Shown one piece after another: positions 1-4,178 of a stretch of DNA of 5,017 bases. The position numbers and the translations under genes were made by a program. Source of the DNA: Candidatus Taylorbacteria bacterium RIFCSPLOWO2_01_FULL_45_15b (lineage in GTDB: Bacteria; Patescibacteriota; Minisyncoccia; Phycocordibacterales; 01-FULL-45-15b); assembly GCA_001822655.1 (NCBI GenBank), contig MHRX01000048.1, positions 1 through 5,017 on the forward strand, read 5' to 3'. Every line of letters starts with the position of its first letter. Within the stretch, counting starts at the first letter, position 1. The notes beneath the pieces were generated by a model. It saw only the letters and a program-made list of their open reading frames with translations, had not been told where the DNA came from and searched no databases.

Positions 1-1
1 T

Positions 2-139
2 TCCTTAGTTCCGTTCAAAGTAGGTTCGCGCGAAGTGTATAATTACAGCACAAATGAACGAAGTGAATTTAGTGCGCAGGAAGAGAAATACCTGCGTGTT
101 TCTCGTGAGGTCTTGAACGCCGGAGCGATGCCGAGCTAG
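2..139 (+). CDS. possible C-terminal tail of a protein starting left of the window
   Basis: This frame is open from the left edge to a TAG at 137-139 and encodes 45 residues. The tail is hydrophilic and plausible as protein, for example EEKYLRVSREVL, but no family is recognised. A 6-base-arm hairpin (75-96) and a candidate promoter (14-43) lie inside it, and the DNA immediately downstream is a non-coding hairpin array. The open frame could therefore be chance. The sequence to the left of the window would decide it. Confidence 0.2.
   Translation, partial: SLVPFKVGSREVYNYSTNERSEFSAQEEKYLRVSREVLNAGAMPS
14..43 (+). promoter_or_regulatory. candidate sigma-70-like promoter facing the hairpin array
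   Basis: A perfect TATAAT lies at 38-43, with TTCAAA at 14-19 as a 4-of-6 match to the -35 box and an 18-base spacer. A transcript would start near 50 and run through the hairpins at 75-355. The -35 match is modest and the area is AT-rich, so this could be a chance hit. Confidence 0.25.
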
Positions 140-355
140 CAAGTGAGGCCGCGAGGCGGTGCCCAGCCCGAACCGAGTGGCGACGAGGTGAGAAATGGGT
201 CGGAGCCCATTTCGCAAGACCTTGAGTATTCTGTTTCAGAATGCGAAAGGTGTACAGCACCTGTAAGGTGAGAGGCGAGGGCAAGTCCTCTCCTGCACAG
301 AATGAGCGAAGCGAACAAGGTGTGCAGGAGGCGCATCTTTTTCGCTTCGAAAAAG
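75..355. repeat. cluster of short inverted repeats (hairpin array), possibly a structured RNA
   Basis: At least seven short inverted repeats lie here in succession. They are 75-80/91-96 (CGCAGG), 192-199/206-213 (GAAATGGG), 228-233/237-242 (ATTCTG), 248-252/258-262 (AGGTG), 270-275/287-292 (GAGAGG), 290-299/321-330 (CTCCTGCACA, ten perfect pairs) and 337-344/348-355 (CTTTTTCG). The arms AGGTCTTG (108-115) and CAAGACCT (215-222) could enclose a domain around the second. GNRA-like loops occur, for example GCC-GCGA-GGC near 149-158. Six-frame reading gives only arginine- and serine-rich frames without start signals, so I treat this as non-coding. It does not match the conserved motifs of RNase P RNA or tmRNA that I know. 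It could be an unrecognised RNA or a mosaic of intergenic repeats. Confidence 0.5.
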
Positions 356-377
356 GAGTAGGGACTTGAACCCCGGT
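356..377 (-). other. tRNA 3'-end-like fragment (T-arm plus acceptor strand)
   Basis: Read on the minus strand, this stretch is GGGGTTCAAGTCCC followed by TACTCC, which is the usual form of a tRNA T-arm and 3' acceptor strand. The T-stem has three G-C pairs, one G-U pair and a mismatch. No matching 5' acceptor half, D-arm or anticodon arm with U33 is found in the 100 bases upstream on that strand, and no CCA follows. It is therefore a fragment or mimic, not a working tRNA. Such fragments are left when integrases target tRNA 3' ends; no integrase is visible here. Confidence 0.4.
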
Positions 378-456
378 TGAGTTTTTTTCAATCTGTTTCT
401 GGCGACACTTGGTGTCCGCTGATAGTATATTCTGTCAATCACAGATTTGCTTGACC

Positions 457-485
457 TTGACAAACACAATCTAATCTGCTATTTT
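457..485 (+). promoter_or_regulatory. promoter of the 138-residue orphan gene
   Basis: A perfect -35 TTGACA (457-462) is followed after exactly 17 bases by TATTTT (480-485), a 4-of-6 match to the -10 box. Transcription would start near 492, giving a leader of about 119 bases before the ATG at 611. That leader contains the large stem at 516-580. This is the best-formed promoter in the window. Confidence 0.6.
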
Positions 486-515
486 CGCACTAGCAAAATA
501 ACAGTTCTTTCCTAT

Positions 516-580
516 AAGCTATTTCGCGCAATTTTGCCTGTTACTCTCTATTTTTTTGGCAAAACTGTGTGAAATAGTTT
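516..580 (+). promoter_or_regulatory. long leader hairpin upstream of the 138-residue gene, possible cis-regulatory RNA
   Basis: Bases 516-538 pair with 558-580 at 22 of 23 positions: 19 Watson-Crick pairs, three G-U pairs (518/578, 526/570, 528/568) and one A-C mismatch (531/565). The loop is 539-557 and ends in seven T. The stem ends 16 bases before the ribosome binding site. The G-U pairs exist only in RNA made from the plus strand, which fits a transcribed leader. No known riboswitch or T-box motif is recognised, and the function is unknown. Confidence 0.55.
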
Positions 581-610
581 CAAAATTCAAACACTGAAAG
601 GAGACATACG

Positions 611-1027
611 ATGAGCATGGAATTCCGTTTTGCTACCGTCCCCTTCAAACATGACGGATACATTGGCGAGTTATTCAATAAGGATCCGGACGCGGACTTT
701 CCTAAAGAAGGAGTAACTGTCCTTGATACGAGGGGCGAGGACGACCTCTCGATCCGCTACCTCGGCTTCAACATCCCTGGTGTGTTGGCGATGAACGAGA
801 TGACACAAGGAGCGTTCCTCGAACTCTGCGGGGGGCGCGCGAGCGGGCGGTACATCCTTCTCGTGCCGCGCAAGCAACACCTCGCTCGCCTGCGTGAGAT
901 GCTACCGAACCTTCCATCAGACACGTGGTCGCAGAGGGAACTGCAGAAACGGCTCGCGTGTCTTCTCAACAACGCGGACGCTTGTCTCGCCGAATACGGT
1001 GCCCAAGCGGCCATGCTCATCTACTGA
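611..1027 (+). CDS. hypothetical protein, 138 residues, cytoplasmic
   Basis: The family is not recognised. The start is firm: AAAGGAG at 597-603 lies seven bases before the ATG, and a promoter and an intrinsic terminator bracket the gene. An in-frame ATG two codons later is less well spaced. The N-terminal half is acidic (NKDPDADF at 23-30, RGEDD at 41-45). The middle is a mixed segment (about 47-86) ending in RYILLVPRK, which looks like a strand with basic flanks. The C-terminal third (87-138) looks helical, with leucine- and arginine-rich stretches. There are three cysteines (73, 117, 125), and no signal peptide or membrane segment. The coding DNA is clearly more GC-rich than its AT-rich leader. 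It appears to be a single-gene operon, and the leader hairpin suggests control at the RNA level. It is probably a real, lineage-restricted protein; its function cannot be inferred. Confidence 0.8.
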   Translation: MSMEFRFATVPFKHDGYIGELFNKDPDADFPKEGVTVLDTRGEDDLSIRYLGFNIPGVLAMNEMTQGAFLELCGGRASGRYILLVPRKQHLARLREMLPNLPSDTWSQRELQKRLACLLNNADACLAEYGAQAAMLIY

Positions 1028-1069
1028 ATGGAGGAAAAGCTCCGTGAGAATAGCCTATGGTCAACCACG

Positions 1070-1114
1070 AGCTCCCTTGCGAAACATGTTTTCGCGTGGG
1101 GCTTTTTCTTTTTC
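1070..1114 (+). terminator. intrinsic terminator of the 138-residue gene
   Basis: AGCTCC (1070-1075) pairs with GGGGCT (1098-1103). After a small internal loop, an upper stem GCGAAA (1079-1084) pairs with TTTCGC (1090-1095), closing a five-base loop. A T-rich tract (TTTTTCTTTTTC) starts directly at the base of the stem. It lies about 43 bases after the stop codon at 1027. Confidence 0.85.
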
Positions 1115-1381
1115 TAAAATCATTGAAATTTTCATAAAAATTGATTATCCCTTAATTATTCGATTTGCATATTCTGAATTAGTTGCCGCCAAAGAAAAAC
1201 TTGAAACCCGCCTGAACGAGTTCATTCGGGCAGGTTGTCATTTGTGCGGCTTCGCCGCAAAGCTTGAATTTTTTAGCGGGGGGACTTCCTCGTCGCCACG
1301 GGCGGCGACCCAGTAGGCGATTTTACTAAATCGAAAGCGTTCGGATTAATTCAAAAAATTCTGCACAAAAAATAATAAAAA
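1115..1381. other. intergenic region with small GC hairpins, no gene seen
   Basis: This gap separates two converging genes. It contains two compact perfect hairpins: TGCGGC-TTC-GCCGCA at 1245-1259 and GTCGCC/GGCGAC at 1292-1309 with a six-base loop. The 12-mer CCTCGTCGCCAC at 1288-1299 recurs inverted at 177-188 in the left hairpin array. A plus-strand frame running from 894 to 1316 crosses the terminator and overlaps the upstream gene out of frame, so it is not taken as coding. Confidence 0.5.
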
Positions 1382-1399
1382 AAGAGGCACCTGCCTCTT
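1366..1399 (-). terminator. intrinsic terminator of the membrane-anchored protein gene
   Basis: AAGAGGCA (1382-1389) and TGCCTCTT (1392-1399) form an eight-base perfect inverted repeat, realistically with loop ACCT. On the minus strand the hairpin is followed at once by a T-rich tract (complement of 1366-1381). It starts six bases after the stop codon of the gene at 1405-1875, so it belongs to that gene. Confidence 0.85.
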
Positions 1400-1404
1400 C
1401 AATG

Positions 1405-1875
1405 CTACAGAAATACCCCTGCGTCGGAATTCGTTTTTCTCTCCGGCGATAGCTGGTCATTCCGTCGCGCCCGCACAGCCTCTTTCTCGATGGTCTCGCG
1501 TAGCATGTGATATGTGTCGAGCATCTTTCGCTCGTCCTCGGTGTAATCATTTTCCCCGATAGGGACAGGCTTCATGTCCACAAACACTGCCACCGGTACT
1601 CTCCAAATGCTTTGGAAGACAACCCGACTTTGAGGAGTAATGAGGACCCCTTTCTGTCTCGCGAGTTCTGCGGCCCTGGCCATTGTCCGGAATTCGAAGC
1701 CTTCCGGATTAAAGATGCGGGTCTTCATACTGTTATGGTACTCCGCGAGGAGCACGGGGTTGAAGTAGGGCGCTCTTGGTTGTGCCTCCCAAGATTGGAA
1801 GTGTCCCAGGCCGTAAAGGAGAAACCCGCCGACGACAACGGCCGCGACAATGGCCATTTTTCTTGTTTCACTCAT
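1405..1875 (-). CDS. hypothetical membrane-anchored protein, 156 residues
   Basis: The family is not recognised. From the ATG at 1873-1875 the protein begins MSETRK and then has one hydrophobic segment (about residues 7-24, MAIVAAVVVGGFLLYGLG). The basic residues before it imply N-terminus in and the rest outside. No lipobox cysteine or clear signal-peptidase site follows, so an uncleaved anchor is likely. The exported part holds a mixed domain (about 30-110, including FNPEGFEFRTMARAAELARQ) and a charged helical C-terminus (about 108-140, TEDERKMLDTYHMLRETIEK). No metal site or catalytic signature is seen. The open frame extends upstream to an ATG at 1950, but those residues look non-coding. 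No good Shine-Dalgarno sequence precedes 1875, so an in-frame ATG at 1857 remains possible. The tight terminator at 1366-1399 supports this strand over the overlapping plus-strand frame 1507-1953. Confidence 0.65.
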   Translation of the reverse strand: MSETRKMAIVAAVVVGGFLLYGLGHFQSWEAQPRAPYFNPVLLAEYHNSMKTRIFNPEGFEFRTMARAAELARQKGVLITPQSRVVFQSIWRVPVAVFVDMKPVPIGENDYTEDERKMLDTYHMLRETIEKEAVRARRNDQLSPERKTNSDAGVFL

Positions 1876-2069
1876 ATTTTCTTTGGAGGTGTGGTTATGC
1901 GGCCACGTTGTTGTGTTTTGGTAAGGACTGAATCTGGGATTACAATACAATAAATGAAAAAAAAGTAAAGCTCATGATTGTTGTCCTAAATCGAAGATGT
2001 TTGCACTAAAAACCCTTTCTACTACACTCGGTAGATGAAATTTGAAGGATAGTAAAGCGCAGTGCGATG

Positions 2070-2086
2070 TCTCGAAGGGCTCGAGA
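2070..2086. repeat. short perfect inverted repeat in the intergenic region
   Basis: TCTCGA (2070-2075) and TCGAGA (2081-2086) flank AGGGC. No T-tract follows on either strand, so it is not an obvious terminator. The 435-base gap 1876-2310 between divergent genes is otherwise without a convincing gene, and the two larger palindromes in it are listed separately. Confidence 0.35.
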
Positions 2087-2174
2087 ATTTCTCCTCCTCT
2101 GGAATTTTCTAACTTTTTGCTGATTTGATAATTTAAGCGCGCACCAGGGGCGTGTTTTATATGCTTCTCATATC

Positions 2175-2199
2175 TTTGTGTCTGTCAGACAGACACAAA
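2175..2199. repeat. perfect 12-base-arm palindrome
   Basis: TTTGTGTCTGTC (2175-2186) and GACAGACACAAA (2188-2199) are exact reverse complements around a single base (A2187). It lies between divergent genes, about 110 bases before the antitoxin start. A terminator role is unlikely, because no gene runs into it from either side and no T-tract follows. A DNA-binding site for a dimeric regulator or a mobile-element relic are both possible. Confidence 0.6.
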
Positions 2200-2270
2200 T
2201 TTCTGCGCACAATGTGAGTAAGACAACCGGTGTGGGGTGTCGAACTGACTTAATGGAGCTGACTCCACCT

Positions 2271-2300
2271 TTGATTTGATTATAATAATATTATAATCAA
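2271..2300 (+). promoter_or_regulatory. promoter and palindromic operator of the toxin-antitoxin operon
   Basis: TTGATTATAAT (2276-2286) and ATTATAATCAA (2290-2300) are exact reverse complements around AAT. Each arm contains a perfect TATAAT (2281-2286 and 2292-2297). With the downstream -10 box, transcription would start near 2304, giving a leader of only a few bases. A TTGATT at 2271-2276 is a poor -35 with a 15-base spacer. AbrB-type antitoxins usually bind palindromes at their own promoter. I infer that this is the autoregulatory operator, where binding would block polymerase directly. Confidence 0.6.
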
Positions 2301-2310
2301 CAAAAATATC

Positions 2311-2544
2311 ATGATTCAAAAAGTACTAAAAGTAGGAAGCTCGGCGGCGGTTACGATTCCCAAGAAATCCCTTGAGGAATTGGGGCTTAAAGTGGGCGAC
2401 CAGGTAAAAGTCTCTGTGGATTCTGATAAGAAGCGTGTCACTATCGGACCTATCGTGTCGGAAAAAAAAGATGAGATGTACGACTGGACAAAGAAATTTA
2501 TAAAAAAGTACCGAAAGGCGCTCGAAGAACTCGCCGACAAATAA
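2311..2544 (+). CDS. AbrB/MazE/SpoVT-family antitoxin of a Doc toxin-antitoxin module
   Basis: This is a DNA-binding antitoxin of 77 residues. Residues 4-48 form the swapped-hairpin AbrB/MazE fold, with the hallmark KVGSSAAVTIPKKSLEELGL followed by KVGDQVKVSVD. Residues 53-77 (DEMYDWTKKFIKKYRKALEE) form a charged amphipathic helix. In antitoxins of this type that tail binds and blocks the partner toxin. The gene sits directly before the Doc-family toxin, three bases apart, which is the usual order and implies translational coupling. No Shine-Dalgarno sequence precedes the ATG, and the promoter is very close, so the message is probably leaderless or nearly so. The protein probably represses its own operon by binding the palindrome at 2276-2300. 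The family assignment is firm from sequence; the regulatory role is inferred from the family and the palindrome. Confidence 0.88.
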   Translation: MIQKVLKVGSSAAVTIPKKSLEELGLKVGDQVKVSVDSDKKRVTIGPIVSEKKDEMYDWTKKFIKKYRKALEELADK

Positions 2545-2547
2545 CCC

Positions 2548-2950
2548 ATGGAATATCTTTCAGTAAAAGATATCCTCATTATTCACGCACTCATTCTTGA
2601 TGAAACAGGCGGTTCTCATGGTGTCCGAGAAGTAGGGCTTCTAAAATCTCTCGCCGAGAGACCAAAAAACCGCTTTTGGCGGTAGAGATATGTATCGAAC
2701 GGTATTCGACAAAGTGGCCGTGTATTTCGAAAGTATAGTTCAGTACCATGTTTTCATAGACGGAAATGAAAGATCGGGAATTGCAGTGGTCGCGCGATTC
2801 CTTTCCTTAAACGGGTATGAATTTTCTGCGACGAATGAATCGGTCGTAGCTTTCGTGCTAAAAGTCGCAACCGAAAAGACACCTCTCGAATTCATTGCTT
2901 CCTGGCTTAAAAAAAATAGCAAAAAAAATTCTGCGAAAATTTATTCGTGA
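2548..2950 (+). pseudogene. doc: Doc (death-on-curing) family toxin, split by a one-base frameshift
   Basis: Doc toxins are Fic-fold kinases that phosphorylate elongation factor Tu and stop translation. The first frame (from ATG 2548) gives MEYLSVKDILIIHALILDET, then GGSHGVREVGLLKSLAERPK, typical of the Doc N-terminus, and stops at TAG 2683-2685. The rest continues in the +1 frame as GGRDMYRTVFDK to the stop at 2948-2950. Removing one A from the A6 run at 2664-2669 restores ERPKTAFGGRDMY, a good match to the family's RPxxxFGG(x)DLY segment. The joined protein is about 133 residues, near the usual 125-130. The Fic/Doc motif is HVFIDGNERSG, with His67, Asp71, Asn73 and Arg75 in joined numbering. 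The usual NKR lysine is replaced by Glu74. The lysine-rich tail is encoded by two A8 runs. The frameshift may be a true mutation, a homopolymer sequencing error or, less likely, +1 slippage at TTTT (2674-2677). Confidence 0.85.
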
Positions 2951-2970
2951 CCAAGTTTTCTCCTGCGCGA

Positions 2971-3001
2971 ATAATAAAAAACACTCGAATATTTCGAGTG
3001 T
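2971..3001 (-). terminator. intrinsic terminator of the 302-residue protein gene
   Basis: ACACTCGAA (2981-2989) and TTCGAGTGT (2993-3001) form a nine-base perfect stem around TAT. On the minus strand it is followed by TTTTTATTAT (complement of 2971-2980). It lies 16 bases after the stop of the gene at 3018-3926. No T-tract follows on the plus strand, so the toxin gene does not use it as a standard terminator. Confidence 0.85.
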
Positions 3002-3017
3002 GGCCGATTTGTGGCTG

Positions 3018-3926
3018 TTACCTGAAGAGCGATGATAGAGGAATTGATAATGCCGGGCCCGTTGGCGTGATCACGAACGAGATTCCGGAATCACTTTTGT
3101 CCCGTGTTTTTACAACTTGGTCGTTTTTGCGAAGCCCAATTGAGATATTCTCTGCGGCCGGCAATGAATCGCGAATGGCGCGGAACATTATCTTATTGAC
3201 CGTCTCCTTCAGACCTTTGAAATGATCCATCACATGAATGATTCGCTGAAGCTCATTCAAACTGAAGTCGCCAAATGCTTTCGGGCCTTTCGTGCCTATG
3301 TCTTCAGGGATGATTTTTTTCGCATCTTCAATTAGAGCAATCTGAAACAGGCTTAGGGCGCGAATCCGATTATCTTCGACAACTCCAATGACTTCCTCGC
3401 CTTCTTCAAGGTCGATTAGGTCTCCGCATGGCGTACTTGCATCGATCTCGCTTTCGAGAATTGACTTAAGGCGCGGAATGAATGACAGCCCTAGATTCTC
3501 ATTGTTCTCCAAAACCGGCTCCTCAATCCATTCTCCGACGCTGACGATTTCCCAGCCCGCTCGGAGAGATGCGTTATTCGCGACTAGAACAGGACACTCT
3601 TCAGTTACTGCCTGCCACATAAGTGTGTGCAAGATGTCGATTGCCTCCACTTGAATCACTGCCCGTTTTGCCCAATTAATGCAGTCGTGAGGCTCACTTC
3701 TGCCGCTCGTGTGCAATGCTTCGTGAGTCGCCATGTACTCGTCCAATTGTTTGCCGCATGGCTTGCGGGCGACAAACAAACGGCGCGCGTCCCCTGACGT
3801 GACGACGCCCCGCACCACTTCACCATCCTTTTTCTTCTCCGTTGGTTCGATGTTTTCCGTCGGAGCGTCCTTAAATGCGCTTTGGAGACGCGCCAAAATC
3901 CCGACTTCGTCGTTATCAACGTTCAT
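3018..3926 (-). CDS. hypothetical acidic cytoplasmic protein, 302 residues, with a possible internal repeat
   Basis: The family is not firmly recognised. The start is well supported: AGAAAGGA (complement of 3931-3938) lies four bases before the ATG. After an N-terminal helix (1-20) comes a charged linker (21-38). A predicted helical block (about 60-130) holds DILHTLMWQAVTEECP and then ASLRAGWEIVSV. An acidic stretch follows (about 169-185, DLIDLEEGEEVIGVVEDN). A second helical block (about 190-272) ends in VNKIMFRAIRDSLPAAENIS and then IGLRKNDQVV. The two blocks share the pattern M-(W/F)-x-A-(V/I)-x-(E/D)-x-x-P with a later (S/I)-(L/G)-R, which suggests a duplicated domain. The segment MWQAV...P...R.GW resembles small hypothetical proteins I associate with Parcubacteria; that is memory, not a search. 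There is no membrane segment, metal site or nucleotide-binding loop. It is a single-gene unit with its own terminator and candidate promoter. Confidence 0.8.
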   Translation of the reverse strand: MNVDNDEVGILARLQSAFKDAPTENIEPTEKKKDGEVVRGVVTSGDARRLFVARKPCGKQLDEYMATHEALHTSGRSEPHDCINWAKRAVIQVEAIDILHTLMWQAVTEECPVLVANNASLRAGWEIVSVGEWIEEPVLENNENLGLSFIPRLKSILESEIDASTPCGDLIDLEEGEEVIGVVEDNRIRALSLFQIALIEDAKKIIPEDIGTKGPKAFGDFSLNELQRIIHVMDHFKGLKETVNKIMFRAIRDSLPAAENISIGLRKNDQVVKTRDKSDSGISFVITPTGPALSIPLSSLFR

Positions 3927-3956
3927 TTAGTCCTTTCTGCCTAAACCGATGTTCAT
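3927..3956 (-). other. possible nine-codon leader ORF abutting the 302-residue gene
   Basis: An upstream ATG on the minus strand reads MNIGLGRKD and a TAA, and the next codon is the main gene's ATG, in the same frame. The Shine-Dalgarno sequence of the main gene lies inside this mini-ORF. The mini-ORF has no clear ribosome binding site of its own. The two starts share a partial direct repeat (ATGAAC preceded by a similar purine-rich stretch), so this may be a small tandem duplication and not a translated leader. Confidence 0.25.
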
Positions 3957-3980
3957 TTCGTCTGTTTTTGTCTAAGTCAG

Positions 3981-4008
3981 ACTCTACCTGAAATTTTTTC
4001 TGAGTCAA
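3981..4008 (-). promoter_or_regulatory. candidate promoter of the 302-residue protein gene
   Basis: On the minus strand, TTGACT (4003-4008, 5 of 6) is followed after 16 bases by TAGAGT (3981-3986, 4 of 6). The start would fall near 3974, giving a leader of roughly 50 bases with the ribosome binding site at 3931-3938. The position is sensible, but the -10 box is imperfect. Confidence 0.4.
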
Positions 4009-4084
4009 GATTGGGGATTAGCCAATCATAAAAAATTTTTTGACGCAAAAAGCAAAGCCACTGATTGCGCATAATCGATCACGA

Positions 4085-4096
4085 GGCGCATGCGCC
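4085..4096. repeat. perfect 12-base palindrome GGCGCATGCGCC
   Basis: The 12 bases are self-complementary with no spacer. They lie nine bases before the larger palindrome at 4106-4145, in the divergent region between the 302-residue gene and folC. The pair may mark a regulatory site. A 12-base GC-rich palindrome alone is weak evidence. Confidence 0.45.
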
Positions 4097-4105
4097 GAAA
4101 ATATC

Positions 4106-4145
4106 CAAATACATTATTCACGCGGTCGCGTGAATAATGTATTTG
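4106..4145. repeat. perfect palindrome with 19-base arms upstream of folC
   Basis: CAAATACATTATTCACGCG (4106-4124) is exactly complementary to CGCGTGAATAATGTATTTG (4127-4145) around GT. As RNA or extruded DNA it gives an 18-pair stem with a GGTC loop. Both flanking genes start away from it, so a terminator is not expected, and no T-tract follows on either strand. It ends 33 bases before the folC start. It may be an operator for both divergent genes, a cruciform or the relic of a small mobile element. Confidence 0.7.
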
Positions 4146-4178
4146 TGCCAAAGATATATTTCTATTACACTCCACACC

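Noticed and set aside
1..360. RNase P RNA or tmRNA
   Set aside because: The conserved GAGGAAAGTCC and ACAGAACCCGGCTTA-type motifs are absent. No tmRNA tag reading frame or matching 5' end was found within the expected distance.
356..450. A complete tRNA gene on the minus strand
   Set aside because: Only the T-arm and 3' acceptor strand fit. There is no 5' acceptor partner, D-arm, or anticodon loop with U33.
5..469. Several overlapping minus-strand open frames across the left region
   Set aside because: They overlap each other, run through perfect hairpins, are rich in Arg, Ser and His, and lack start signals. The DNA looks structured and non-coding.
894..1316. 140-residue plus-strand open frame overlapping the 138-residue gene
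   Set aside because: It overlaps a better-supported gene out of frame and reads straight through that gene's strong intrinsic terminator.
1507..1953. 148-residue plus-strand open frame antisense to the membrane-anchored protein gene
   Set aside because: It has unusual composition rich in Cys, His and Arg and no ribosome binding site. The opposite strand has a coherent membrane segment and a tightly placed terminator.
2947..3225. 92-residue plus-strand open frame after the toxin gene
   Set aside because: It crosses the terminator hairpin of the opposite-strand gene and lies antisense to a well-supported coding region.
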